Assembly (NCBI GenBank): GCA_016195265.1
Contig: JACPZW010000085.1
Coordinates: 1 to 64,000 of the forward strand
Direction of reading: 5' to 3'
Length of the DNA stretch: 64,000 nucleotides
Origin: Acidobacteriota bacterium
GTDB lineage: Bacteria; Acidobacteriota; Vicinamibacteria; Vicinamibacterales; CAVVIG01
In this document: one piece after another, positions 10,484 through 19,838 of the stretch
Position numbering within the stretch: position 1 is the first letter of the stretch
Layout: each line of letters starts with the position of its first letter
The notes under the pieces: model-generated
The model's input: the letters and a program-made list of their open reading frames with translations, nothing else
What the model was told of the DNA's origin: nothing
Databases searched by the model: none
Position numbers and translations under genes: made by a program

Positions 10484-11593
10484 ATGGCCACTCTCACGAA
10501 AGTTCCGTTCGTCGATCTCAAAGCACAACGTGACTCCATTCAGGCGGAGGTTGACGCGGCCGTCCTGAACGTCTTCGACAAAGGAGATTTCATTCTCGGC
10601 GCGGCGGTCGAGAAGTTCGAGGCGGATTACGCCGCGTACATCGGCGCGAAGCACGCGATCGGCGTCGGCACCGGGCTCGCCGCGATCGAGATCGCGCTGC
10701 GCGCGTACGGCGTCGGACCGGGCGACGAAGTGATCACGGCCGCCAACACATTCATCGCGACGGTCCTCGCAATCACGGCCGTCGGCGCGACACCGGTGTT
10801 CGTGGACATGGACGGCGAGCGCTACACGATCGATCCGGCCGCGATCTCCGCGGCCATCACGCCGAAGACGCGCGCGATCGTGCCGGTCCATCTCTACGGC
10901 CAAACGGCCGATCTCGACGGCGTCCTCGCGGTCGCGCGCCGCCACAATCTCCTGGTTATCGAAGACGCGGCGCAGGCGCACGGCGCGAAGTACAGGGGGA
11001 CGCGCGTCGGCACGTTCGGGCACGCCGCCGCGTTCAGCTTCTATCCCGCAAAGAATCTCGGCGCGTATGGCGACGGTGGAATGATCACCACGAATGACGA
11101 TGCCGCGGCGGCGAAGATGCGGCTGCTCGGCAACTACGGTCAGCGTGTGAAGTATTACCATTCGATCACCGGGACCAACTCGCGGCTCGACACGGCGCAG
11201 GCCGCGGTCCTCGGCGTGAAGCTGCCGCGTCTCGACGGCTGGAACGCGGCGCGCCGGCGTCACGCCTCGGCGTACAGCGGGCGATTGAAGAACATCGTGC
11301 ACACGCCCGCGCCCGCCGCGGACGCGGAGCACATCTTTCATCTCTACGTGATCGAAACCGAGCGCCGCGACGCGAGGCGCGAGGCGCTGAAGCAACGCGG
11401 CGTCGACACCGGCATCCACTATCCCGTGCCGGCGCACCTGCAGGAATGCGTCGCGTACCTCGGCTACAAGCTGGGGACCTTCCCCGTCACCGAGGCCGCG
11501 GCCGGGCGGATTCTCTCCCTGCCGATGTATGCAGAGCTGAGCGACGCGCAGATCGACTATGTGTGCGACGCCGTCGCGGATGTTCTAAAGTAG
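10484..11593 (+). CDS. DegT/DnrJ/EryC1-family sugar aminotransferase
   Basis: 369 residues from ATG 10484 (MATLTKVPFVDLKAQRD), with GAGGG just upstream. A PLP-dependent fold I enzyme: GTGLAAIEIALRA phosphate-binding region, VIEDAAQAHGA with the ring-stacking/Asp segment, and Schiff-base Lys in FSFYPAKNLGAYGDGG. These enzymes transaminate keto-sugars made by partner dehydrogenases, here most likely the Gfo/Idh/MocA protein two genes upstream (compare WlbC, FdtB). The stop TAG is followed directly by a repeat cluster (AAGTAGGCGCACCACGTAGG). Complete and of normal length. Confidence 0.92.
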   Translation: MATLTKVPFVDLKAQRDSIQAEVDAAVLNVFDKGDFILGAAVEKFEADYAAYIGAKHAIGVGTGLAAIEIALRAYGVGPGDEVITAANTFIATVLAITAVGATPVFVDMDGERYTIDPAAISAAITPKTRAIVPVHLYGQTADLDGVLAVARRHNLLVIEDAAQAHGAKYRGTRVGTFGHAAAFSFYPAKNLGAYGDGGMITTNDDAAAAKMRLLGNYGQRVKYYHSITGTNSRLDTAQAAVLGVKLPRLDGWNAARRRHASAYSGRLKNIVHTPAPAADAEHIFHLYVIETERRDARREALKQRGVDTGIHYPVPAHLQECVAYLGYKLGTFPVTEAAAGRILSLPMYAELSDAQIDYVCDAVADVLK

Positions 11594-11602
11594 GCGCACC
11601 AC

Positions 11603-11755
11603 GTAGGCCGGGTCCTTGGAGCCCAAGTAGGCCGGGTCCTTCTGGACCCGGCTGACCGGCGGGTCCGAAAGGACCCGCCCTACAATTCGCGACCGGCGGG
11701 TCCGAAAGGACCCGCCCTACAATTCGACAGGCGGGTCCAATTGGACCCGCCCTAC
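11603..11755. repeat. Array of GGGTCC-type palindromes
   Basis: Five or so units of both orientations, including a tandem pair with spacer ACAATTCGCGACCG or similar and a variant loop (GGGTCCAATTGGACCC). It ends 9 bp before the permease start, so the permease has no visible ribosome-binding site other than repeat sequence. Confidence 0.85.
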
Positions 11756-11764
11756 TGGACACAA

Positions 11765-14176
11765 ATGGGAAACCTACTGGGCGACTTCCGCTACGCGCTC
11801 CGGTCGCTGCTGCGCCAGCCGACGTTCACGGCCGTCGCCGTACTGACTCTGGTGCTCGGCATCGGCATGAACACGGCGATCTTCAGCGTCATCAAGGCGG
11901 TGCTGCTGAACCAGCTGCCGTATCAGGATCCCGATCGTCTCGTCGTCTTGTGGGAGCAGAGCCCGACGGGCGCGACCGATCTCGTCGCGCCGCTCACCTA
12001 CGTGGACTGGAAGAACGAGTCGAAGGCGCTGCAGTCGCTGGCGGCGTACCGCAGCCTGCGCTACGCGTTCGCCGGCGACGGTCAGCCGCTCGACGTGCCG
12101 AGCGTTCGTGCGACGCCCAACGTCTTCTCGCTCCTGCGCGCGACCCCGCTGCTCGGCCGCGCGTTCCTGCAGGAAGAGGGCGAGCCGGGCGCGGACCACG
12201 TCGCGATTCTCAGCCAGGCGTTCTGGGAACGGCACTTCGGCGGATCGCCGAGCGTGATCGGCCGCAAGATCCAGCTCGACGCGCAGCCCTACACCGTCGT
12301 CGGCGTGATGCCGGCCGTGTTCGATTTCCCGCCGAGCGGCAACATCGACGTCTGGACCCCACTCAGCTTCGATCCCAACGATCAGCACGGCCGGTCCAGA
12401 AAGGCGCGGTCGCTGAACGTCGTCGGCCGCCTTGCTGACGGCACGTCGTTCGAGCAGGCGCAGCGCGAGATGACGCTCGTCGCCAGCCGGCTCGCGACGA
12501 CGTATCCGGACAGCAACGCCGGATGGGGCGCCCGGGTGATCGCGGCGCAGGAGCAGCTCGTGACGACGGTGCGTCCAGCGCTCGCGCTGATTTCGGCGGC
12601 GGTCGGATTTCTGCTGCTCATCGTCTGCGCGAACGTCGCGAATTTGATCCTCGCGCGGCTCTCGTCGCGCCAGACCGAGATTGCGGTGCGCGCCGCGCTC
12701 GGCGCCGGACGCTGGCAGCTCGTGCGTCAGGTGATGGCGGAGAGCTTCCTGCTCGCCGGCATCGGCGGCACGCTCGGTTTGTTCGTCGCGTGGGCTGGCG
12801 TGCGCTTCGTCCACGCGCTGCCAGAAGGCAGCCTGCCCCGCATGAACGACGTCCGCCTCGACGGCGGCGTGCTGCTCTTCGCGCTCGGCATTTCGGTGAT
12901 GGTCGCGCTGATCTTCGGTCTCGTCCCGGCGCTGCAGGCGTCGCGCAGCGGGATGCGCGACACGATGCGCGCGTTCTCCGGCACGACGAACAGGAGCGCC
13001 GGCACGCGGCTGCTCGGCGCGCTCGTTGTCGTAGAAGTCGCGCTCGCGCTGACGCTGCTCGTGGCGGCCGGTTTGATGACGCGGAGCTTCGCGCAGCTGA
13101 TGCGCGTCTCGCCGGGCTTCGAGCCCAACAATCTGCTCGCCGTCCAGATCTACCTGCCGACGACGAAGTACAAGAACGCCGTCGAGCGGACGCGTTTCTA
13201 TATGGATGCGCTGCACCGCGTCGGCGCGCTGCCGGGCGTGACGTCGGCCGCGGGCGTCAGCGCGCTGCCGATGTATCCCGTCGGCATCGACTACGCGCTG
13301 CCGTTCACGATCGACGGCCAGGCGCCGCCGACCAACGGCGAGGAGCCGCGCGCCGACATCCGCGTTGCGTCGCCCGGCTACTTCGAGACGATGAAGATGG
13401 CGCTGCGCAAGGGCCGCTTCATCAACGATCACGATTTGCCCGGGCTGCCGGGCGTCGTCGTGATCAACGAGACGATGGCGCGGCGGTATTTCGGCGGCGA
13501 GGATCCGATCGGGAAGATCGTCCGCAATCCGCACGGCAGGGGCGAGGTCGTCGGCGTCGTCGGCGACGTGAAGCATTACGGGCTGGATGGCGGTCCGCGC
13601 GCGGAGCTGTTCATGCCGGCGTGGCAGCAGCCGCTGAACGGCATGGCGCTGGTCGTGCGGACGACGGCCGATCCCAAGTCGTACGTGGAATCGATTCGTC
13701 GCGAGATCCTCGCGGTCGACGCCGAGCAGCCGATTTTCGATGTGAGCACAATGGTGGACGTCGTCTCGCGGTCTGTCTTCCTGCCGCGCATCAGCATGGT
13801 GCTGCTGGGCGCGTTCGCCGTCTCGGCGCTGCTGCTCGCGGTTGTCGGGATCTACGGCGTCGTGTCGTACTCGGTAACGCAGCGGACGCGCGAGCTCGGC
13901 GTGCGGATGGCGCTCGGCGCGGACGCGGGCGCGACGCTGCGGCTCGTCCTCGGACGCAGCATGATGCTGGTCGGCGGCGGGGCCGCACTCGGCATCGTGC
14001 TCTCGGTCGCGGTCACGCGCGCGATGGGCGTGCTGCTGTACAACATCAGCCCGTTCGATCCGGTCGTCTTCGCCGGCGTCTCGGCGCTGCTCGTCGCGGC
14101 GGGCCTCGTCGCGAGCATCGTTCCCGCGCTCCGTGCAACGCGCGTCGATCCGATCGTCGCCCTCCGCGTACCGTAG
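11765..14176 (+). CDS. MacB/FtsX-family ABC transporter permease (acidobacterial orphan permease type)
   Basis: About 803 residues from ATG 11765 ([19 protein letters not shown]). An N-terminal MacB periplasmic core (MacB_PCD, about 20-250) is followed by an FtsX domain near 280-400, a second periplasmic core and a C-terminal FtsX domain (about 680-800). This is the duplicated, four-domain architecture of acidobacterial permeases (ADOP). The signatures [19 protein letters not shown]-like and [15 protein letters not shown] are present. No ATPase or membrane-fusion partner lies near, so the transported or sensed molecule is unknown. Confidence 0.9.
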   Translation: MGNLLGDFRYALRSLLRQPTFTAVAVLTLVLGIGMNTAIFSVIKAVLLNQLPYQDPDRLVVLWEQSPTGATDLVAPLTYVDWKNESKALQSLAAYRSLRYAFAGDGQPLDVPSVRATPNVFSLLRATPLLGRAFLQEEGEPGADHVAILSQAFWERHFGGSPSVIGRKIQLDAQPYTVVGVMPAVFDFPPSGNIDVWTPLSFDPNDQHGRSRKARSLNVVGRLADGTSFEQAQREMTLVASRLATTYPDSNAGWGARVIAAQEQLVTTVRPALALISAAVGFLLLIVCANVANLILARLSSRQTEIAVRAALGAGRWQLVRQVMAESFLLAGIGGTLGLFVAWAGVRFVHALPEGSLPRMNDVRLDGGVLLFALGISVMVALIFGLVPALQASRSGMRDTMRAFSGTTNRSAGTRLLGALVVVEVALALTLLVAAGLMTRSFAQLMRVSPGFEPNNLLAVQIYLPTTKYKNAVERTRFYMDALHRVGALPGVTSAAGVSALPMYPVGIDYALPFTIDGQAPPTNGEEPRADIRVASPGYFETMKMALRKGRFINDHDLPGLPGVVVINETMARRYFGGEDPIGKIVRNPHGRGEVVGVVGDVKHYGLDGGPRAELFMPAWQQPLNGMALVVRTTADPKSYVESIRREILAVDAEQPIFDVSTMVDVVSRSVFLPRISMVLLGAFAVSALLLAVVGIYGVVSYSVTQRTRELGVRMALGADAGATLRLVLGRSMMLVGGGAALGIVLSVAVTRAMGVLLYNISPFDPVVFAGVSALLVAAGLVASIVPALRATRVDPIVALRVP

Positions 14177-14305
14177 GCCGAAATCGCGCGGCTCTTCGTC
14201 GTTGCGGCGTCCCTCGAGAGACCTTTTCGATGTCGGCGTAACGCCCCTCGGAAGGTGCTAATATCCGCCGGCCGTCAAGTGAAGTCAGACGCACAGAGGT
14301 AAGTG

Positions 14306-14788
14306 ATGAGCCAACGAACAAATGCTCTTGCCGATCGCCTCGAACAAGGGGCTCGCGCCCTCGCCAGCTTCGCGAGTGCCGTCACGGACGCGCAGTGGCA
14401 GACCCGGGTTCCGAAGGACGGGCGCAAGGTCGGCGTCGTCGTGCATCACGTCGCGAGCGTTTACCCGCTGGAGATCCAATTGGCACAGGCGCTGGCCCAG
14501 GGGCAGCCCGTGGCGGGCGTGACCTGGAATGCCGTCCACGAGATGAATGCCGGGCACGCCAAGGAGAACGACGCCGTCACGAAAGAAACGGCGCTGGAGT
14601 TGCTCCGGCGCAACAGCGCGGCTGCCGCGGCTGCAATCCGCGCGCTCAGCGATGAAGAGCTCGATCGGGCGGCTCCGGTGTCGCTCAACGCCGATGCCCC
14701 GCTCACGTGCCAGTTCATGCTCGAGGATCACGCCGTCCGGCACAGTTATCACCACCTCGCGCGTATACGGGAGGCGCTGAAGCCGTAG
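14306..14788 (+). CDS. DinB/YfiT-like four-helix metalloenzyme-fold protein
   Basis: 160 residues from ATG 14306, with AGAGG 7 bp upstream. Helical protein with the DinB-type His pattern: VVVHHVASVYPLE early and HSYHHLARIREA at the C terminus, which together could bind a divalent metal. DinB-fold proteins include thiol transferases (BstA) and mycothiol-dependent isomerases; the substrate here is unknown. A -10-like TAATAT lies near 14260 in the upstream gap. The stop TAG begins a different palindrome (GGAGGTGCGCGCCGCACCTCC). Confidence 0.8.
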   Translation: MSQRTNALADRLEQGARALASFASAVTDAQWQTRVPKDGRKVGVVVHHVASVYPLEIQLAQALAQGQPVAGVTWNAVHEMNAGHAKENDAVTKETALELLRRNSAAAAAAIRALSDEELDRAAPVSLNADAPLTCQFMLEDHAVRHSYHHLARIREALKP

Positions 14789-14821
14789 GCTGGAGGTGCG
14801 CGCCGCACCTCCGATCGACCA

Positions 14822-15886
14822 ATGAATCGCCGCCAGGTGCTCCGCGCACTGTTGATCGCGATGGCGCCGTCGCCCGCGATCGCTGCGAGGGCTTCGGTCT
14901 CGACCCTGCTGGGCGACGGTCAGCCAGGCTATTCGGATCAGCAGGTCAACAATCCTTACGGGCTCCTCATCGGACCTGACCGGGCGCTGTACTTCTGTGA
15001 TCTCGACAACCAGCGGATTCGACGATTCGATTTCAAGACGCGTCGGACGGCGACCGTCGCTGGCAACGGAGAGAAGGCGTACGCCGGCGACGGCGGACCG
15101 GCGACCGCTGGATCGCTGAACATGCCGCACGAGATTCAGTTCGACGGGCGCGGCAACCTGTACATCGCCGAGCGCGACAATCACGTGATCCGGAAGGTCG
15201 ACGCGAAGACCGGCGTCCTCTCGACGCTGGCCGGCACCGGCGTGGCCGGTTTCTCCGGCGACGGCGGACCCGCGTCGCGCGCGCGGTTGCGCCAGCCGCA
15301 CAGCATCGCGATCGACGCGCGCGGCCGGCTGCTCATTTGCGACATCGGCAACCACCGCATCCGGCAGGTCGATCTCGCGACCGGCACGATCGACGCCTTC
15401 GCGGGCACCGGCGAGAGGCAGGCGACGCCTGATGGCGCGTCACTGAAAGGTACGCCGCTGAACGGACCGCGCACGATCGCCCTCGACGCCGACGGCAACC
15501 TCTATCTCGCGCTTCGCGAAGGCAACGCGATCCATCGCATCGATCGAAAAACAGAAACGATCCATCACGTCGCGGGCACAGGCGAGCAGGGTTACTCGGG
15601 CGACGGCGGACCTGCAAAGCGCGCGACGCTCGGCGGGCCGAAAGGCCTCGCCCATGCGCGCGGACGGCTGTTCGTCGCCGATACGGAGAATCACGTCATC
15701 CGTCGCATCGATCTGAAGAGCGGCGTCATCACGACCGTGCTCGGCACCGGTCAGCGCGGCGACGGTCCGGAGACGGATCCGCAGCGCTGCAAGCTGTCAC
15801 GCCCGCATGGCCTCTTCGCCAACGGCAGCCTTCTTTATGTCGGTGACAGCGAGGCCCACCGCATTCGCGTGCTGAGGCAGGCGTGA
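14822..15886 (+). CDS. Exported NHL-repeat beta-propeller protein
   Basis: 354 residues. A short Arg-rich signal (MNRRQVLRALLIAMAP) is followed by five or six NHL blades, each with the pattern GTGVAGFSGDGGPA....PHSIAIDARGRLLICDIGNHRIR. The GDGGPA motif recurs four times (about 82, 138, 256 and neighbours). NHL propellers bind proteins or small ligands; no catalytic residue can be named. The gene overlaps the next one by 1 bp (TGATG), so the two are likely co-translated. Confidence 0.85.
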   Translation: MNRRQVLRALLIAMAPSPAIAARASVSTLLGDGQPGYSDQQVNNPYGLLIGPDRALYFCDLDNQRIRRFDFKTRRTATVAGNGEKAYAGDGGPATAGSLNMPHEIQFDGRGNLYIAERDNHVIRKVDAKTGVLSTLAGTGVAGFSGDGGPASRARLRQPHSIAIDARGRLLICDIGNHRIRQVDLATGTIDAFAGTGERQATPDGASLKGTPLNGPRTIALDADGNLYLALREGNAIHRIDRKTETIHHVAGTGEQGYSGDGGPAKRATLGGPKGLAHARGRLFVADTENHVIRRIDLKSGVITTVLGTGQRGDGPETDPQRCKLSRPHGLFANGSLLYVGDSEAHRIRVLRQA

Positions 15887-16566
15887 TGCGTTGGTCGCGC
15901 CTCGCGGCGTGCGTTCTTCTGGTCTGCGCCGCCGGTTGCTCACGCCCGCTGGTCAACTCGGATTGCGAATGGCCGCGCACCGAACGGCTGCGAAATCTCA
16001 ACGACAATGCCCTCTTCGCAGAGGATCTGGCGATTCGCTACGCCGACGCGCATCGAGGCCGCCGATCAGGCCATTTCGTGGACTGGGACCAGTACGACGG
16101 TGCGCGCGAGACCTGCATGGCCACGCTCTTCGCCGTCGTGGCTGACGCGCACCATGTGACGCCCGCGCGCGTGCGCGAAGCCCTCACACATCGCGGCGTC
16201 GCCTTCGATGGTGTTGTCCTGCTGTCGTTTCTCGCGATGTACGTGTTCGTCGTCAGCCGCGTCGTCCGTCGTATCTTTCGCAGCGCGCCGGACCATCCCG
16301 CGTTCGTCCTGTCCGCTGTCGTCATCGCGTCGATTGTCCTCAGTGTGCTCGGCGTCGCCTTCCTTCATATCTGGGCGGGCGCGGCGGAAGTCTTTCGCGT
16401 CGGCAATCAGCACGTCAGCTATCGCGGCGAGCGGGTCCCCTGGCGGGCGTTCATGCCGCACCTGTTCGCAGCCGGCGTCATCGTGGTGTGGGCGACCGCC
16501 GCGAGACACTATCGTGTCGTCGCCGGCGGCGAGCCAACGCCGGAGGTCACCTCGCTCTTGGATTAG
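15886..16566 (+). CDS. Putative membrane lipoprotein, unknown function
   Basis: 226 residues. The N terminus (MRWSRLAACVLLVCAAGCSRP) resembles a type II signal with Cys19 as lipidation site. Then a soluble stretch with DNALFAEDLAIRYADAHRGR, and three hydrophobic segments (about 108-125, 137-165, 190-208). I do not recognise the family. It overlaps the NHL gene by 1 bp and probably shares its message. Rich in Trp/Arg/His near the end of the third helix. Confidence 0.6.
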   Translation: MRWSRLAACVLLVCAAGCSRPLVNSDCEWPRTERLRNLNDNALFAEDLAIRYADAHRGRRSGHFVDWDQYDGARETCMATLFAVVADAHHVTPARVREALTHRGVAFDGVVLLSFLAMYVFVVSRVVRRIFRSAPDHPAFVLSAVVIASIVLSVLGVAFLHIWAGAAEVFRVGNQHVSYRGERVPWRAFMPHLFAAGVIVVWATAARHYRVVAGGEPTPEVTSLLD

Positions 16567-16592
16567 TCGCCGTATCGTGAGAGCATCCGCAC

Positions 16593-17375
16593 ATGCGGCC
16601 CATGCTCACGAAGACGCTCGGCTTTCTTGCAGCCGGCGTACTGCTCGTCACCGCGCCGGTTCGCGCGGATGAGATTAAGGTCGTCACGTCCGGCGCGTTC
16701 ACCGCAGCGTATCTGGAACTCACGCCGGCCTTCGAGCGCGCGTCGCACCACACCATCACGACGGTGTACGGCGCGTCGATGGGCAGCACGCCCACCTCCA
16801 TTCCCAATCGCCTCGAACGCGGCGAGCCGCTCGACGTCGTGATCCTCGCCGACACCGCGCTCGACGCGCTGATTAAGGCGGGCAAGGTCGTCGCGGGCAG
16901 CCGCGTGGATCTCGTGCGGTCGCGCATCGGCATGGCCGTCCGCACAGGCGCGCCGAAACCCGACATCAGCACCGTCGCCGCGCTCACGCGCGCGCTGCTC
17001 CAGGCGAAGTCCGTCGCGTTCTCCGACAGCGCGAGCGGCGTCTACATTTCGACCGAGCTGCTCCAGCGCCTCGGCATCGCCGACCGCGTGATGCCCAAGA
17101 GCAAGCGGATCCAGAGCGAGCCCGTCGGCGCCGTCGTCGCGCGCGGCGAGGCCGAGATCGGCTTCCAGCAAATCAGCGAGCTGCTGCCGGAAAAAGGCAT
17201 CGACGTCGTCGGACCGCTGCCGGCGGACGTCCAGAAGATCACGGTGTTTTCGGCCGGCATCGTCGCCGGCGCGAAGGCGCCGGACGCCGCGCGCGCGCTG
17301 ATCGCCTATCTCGCGTCGCCGGCCGCCGCCGCGGCAATCGCGAAAGCCGGCCTCGAGCCCGCACACGCCCGGTGA
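16593..17375 (+). CDS. ModA-like periplasmic substrate-binding protein
   Basis: 260 residues: signal peptide (about 1-24, ending VRA-DE) and a periplasmic binding protein type II fold with EIKVVTSGAFTAAYLELTPAFER and NRLERGEPLDVVILAD. This matches the molybdate/tungstate-binding (ModA/extracellular SBP_11) superfamily. No ModB or ModC genes are near, so it is an orphan; many orphan ModA-like proteins in soil bacteria have no proven ligand. The final codons overlap the GNAT gene start (GTGACA), suggesting translational coupling. Confidence 0.85.
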   Translation: MRPMLTKTLGFLAAGVLLVTAPVRADEIKVVTSGAFTAAYLELTPAFERASHHTITTVYGASMGSTPTSIPNRLERGEPLDVVILADTALDALIKAGKVVAGSRVDLVRSRIGMAVRTGAPKPDISTVAALTRALLQAKSVAFSDSASGVYISTELLQRLGIADRVMPKSKRIQSEPVGAVVARGEAEIGFQQISELLPEKGIDVVGPLPADVQKITVFSAGIVAGAKAPDAARALIAYLASPAAAAAIAKAGLEPAHAR

Positions 17376-17884
17376 CATCCACGCGCGCGCGGGTGACGCT
17401 GACCGACGCGACGAAAAAGGACGTGGCAGCCATCGTCGCGCTGCAGACGGCCACCGCCCAGCGCTTGACCGCGGATTTCGGCAACGGTCACTGGTCGCAC
17501 CTTCCGACCGAGCGCGGCGTGCTGCAGTCGATGCGCGAATCGCGCGTGTTCGTCGCGCGCGGCCCCTCCGGCATCATCGCCACGCTGCGGCTCACAACGA
17601 AGAAGCCGTGGGCGATCGAACGGTCGTACTTCACCGTCGTGTCGCGGCCGCTCTACCTGCTGGACATGGCGGTGGACGTGACGATGCAGCGAGAAGGAAT
17701 CGGACGCCAGTGCATGGAAGAGGCGGCGCGCATCGCGCGCGAGTGGCCGGGCGACGCGATTCGGCTCGACGCGTACGACTCGCCCGCCGGCGCCGGCCCG
17801 TTCTACGCCAAGTGCGGCTATCAGCCGAAAGGCGCGGTCACCTATCGTATCGTGCCGCTCCTCTACTACGAGCTCCTGTTGTAG
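17372..17884 (+). CDS. GNAT-family N-acetyltransferase
   Basis: 170 residues from the GTG that overlaps the ModA-like stop. Visible GNAT features: LLDMAVDVTMQREGIGRQCMEEAAR (the acetyl-CoA pyrophosphate loop, variant of Q/RxxGxG/A) and the C-terminal GPFYAKCGYQPKG. The substrate cannot be predicted. Co-transcription with the binding protein does not by itself suggest a joint function. Confidence 0.85.
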   Translation: MTSTRARVTLTDATKKDVAAIVALQTATAQRLTADFGNGHWSHLPTERGVLQSMRESRVFVARGPSGIIATLRLTTKKPWAIERSYFTVVSRPLYLLDMAVDVTMQREGIGRQCMEEAARIAREWPGDAIRLDAYDSPAGAGPFYAKCGYQPKGAVTYRIVPLLYYELLL

Positions 17885-17905
17885 TCTGTGCCGCGTGACT
17901 GGCCG

Positions 17906-18084
17906 ATGCCGCCGAGGCTCCTGACGCTCCTGCTTGCCCTCGCCGCGCAGCCGCCGCGGCAGATCGACGCTACGCTGCTCGACAATCCGTTCCTGCGCGT
18001 CCATCTCGTCACGCTGAACGACGTCAACCACTACCAAATGTGGGCACGACGGAAAGCCTGACGATTCTGATTGAACTGAAGTAA
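17906..18084 (+). pseudogene. Remnant of a small secreted (cupin-like) protein
   Basis: A 51-codon ORF starts with a signal-like MPPRLLTLLLALAAQ and continues IDATLLDNPFLRVHLVTLND, then ends early. In another frame VGTTESLTILIELK* follows directly. The two halves look like the start and end of one small secreted protein of the kind often annotated as cupin-like in Acidobacteriota, with the middle lost and a frame change near 18035. The downstream gap to the esterase start carries a candidate TACACT -10 box at about 18127. Confidence 0.45.
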
Positions 18085-18168
18085 TCGCTCGGCTGAAGCC
18101 TCGCGCTACTGGACCCCGCATCGCGCTACACTAAGCCGCTGTTTTTGCTCTTGTTCCAAGGAGAACGT

Positions 18169-19766
18169 ATGAGGATTCTGCGCGCGGCGTTGTTCGCCGT
18201 CACCATCGCCATCCTGGTCGCGATTCAGATCCCAGCGTCCGCGGCGCCTCCGGCGGCGCCGGCCGCCCTGGCAGCATCGACCTCGTGCGAGAACCTCGCG
18301 TCGCTCGCGCCGCCGCACGCGACGATTAATTCCGCGGAGCCCGTGGCTGCCGGTGCATTCGTTGCGCCAGCCGCCGGCCGCGGCGGCCCGGCTGGAGGAC
18401 GAGCGGGACGTGGCGGCGGCCCGCCCGCGAATCCGTACGCGAACGTGCCCGCGTTCTGCCGCGTGTCGGCTACGCTGAAGCCGAGCCCCGATTCGGACAT
18501 CAAAGCTGAAGTCTGGCTGCCCGCGTCAGGATGGAACGGCAAGTATCAAGCGGTTGGCGGCGGCGGCTGGGCCGGCGTGATTTCGTACACGGCGATGGCC
18601 GCGGCGGTGACCGCGGGCTACGCCACGGCGAGCACGGACACGGGCCACACCGGCGGCACCGCCGACTTCGCGCTCGGCCATCCCGAGAAGCTGGTCGACT
18701 TCGGCTACCGCGCGATTCACGAGACGACTGTGTTCGCCAAGCCGGTCGTGGACGCGTTCTACGGCAGCGCGCCGGAGATTTCGTTCTTCAACGGCTGCTC
18801 GACCGGCGGACGTCAGGCGATCACCGAAGCGCAGCGCTATCCGGCTGACTTCGACGCCATCGTCGCGGGCGCGTCCGCGTGGGATGGCATGCGCATGCAC
18901 GCGGTGCGCGTCGGCTTCACGAAGCTCGTGACGAGGAACGCCGACGGCGTGATTCCGCCGAGCAAGTTCCCGATGATCCACAACGCGGTGCTCGACGCGT
19001 GCGACGCGCTCGACGGCGTGAAGGACGGCGTCATCGAGAATCCGCTGCAGTGCCACTTCGACTACGCGAAGCTCGCGTGCAAGGGCGCCGACGGTCCGGA
19101 CTGCCTGACGCAGGGACAGGTCGAGTCGGCGAAGGCGTTGACGTCGCCGATGACGGACACAAAGACCGGCAGGGTGGTCGACGAGCGTCATCTCTGGCCG
19201 GGCTCGGAACTGGGCTGGGCGACGCTGGGCGGCGCCGAGCCGCTCGGATTGTCGGTGTCCGGGCTCGCGAACATTCTCTTCAAGGATCCGAAGTGGGATT
19301 GGCGCACGTTCGAGATCGCCAAGGGATACGAGGAAGCCGCGAAAGCGGACGGCGGCGCGCTGTTCTCCGGCGATCCGAACCTGAAGCCGTTCTTCGATCA
19401 CGGCGGCAAGCTGCTGATGTATCACGGCTGGAGGATCAGCAGGTCACGCCGCAGATGAGCACGATCTACTACGACAAAGTCCTGAAGAAGGTCGGCAAGG
19501 ACGCGGCCGCGAAAGGCATCGCGCTCTTCATGGTGCCGGGAATGAATCACTGCCAGGGCGGCGCCGGCGCGGACACGTTCGACAAGATGGGCGCGATCGA
19601 ACAGTGGGTCGCGTCCGGCAGCGCGCCGAAGCAGATTGTCGCGTCGCATCTGACCGCCGGCAAGGTCGATCGCACGCGTCCGCTGTGCCCATTCCCGCAG
19701 GTCGCGAAGTACAAGGGCGCCGGGAGCACGGACGAGGCGTCGAATTTCTCGTGCGCGATGCCGTAG
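18169..19766 (+). pseudogene. Tannase/feruloyl-esterase-family enzyme, interrupted by a single-base frameshift
   Basis: Start chosen at ATG 18169, with AAGGAGA 5 bp upstream. A signal peptide (about 1-27) precedes a tannase-family alpha/beta hydrolase with nucleophile motif GCSTGG (Ser211). Frame 1 ends at 19458 after LLMYHGW; the other frame carries on with EDQQVTPQMSTIYYDKVLKK, VPGMNHCQGG and a normal end at 19766. The GCS and NHC motifs match the family's CS-D-HC disulfide-linked triad, and the break falls exactly at the GWxD motif that holds the catalytic Asp. One missing G (TGGGAGGAT to TGGAGGAT, near 19432) would explain it. Either a real mutation or a sequencing error. Confidence 0.85.
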
Positions 19767-19773
19767 AGGAATT

Positions 19774-19838
19774 GTAGGGCGGGTCCTTTTGGACCCGCCT
19801 GATCTGACTCATGCCGGGTCCGAAAGGACCCGGCCTAC
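19774..19838. repeat. Paired GGGTCC-type palindromes
   Basis: TAGGGCGGGTCCTTTTGGACCCGCC and GCCGGGTCCGAAAGGACCCGGCCTAC in opposed orientation between convergent genes. The last unit overlaps the stop codon of the minus-strand membrane protein. Confidence 0.85.
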
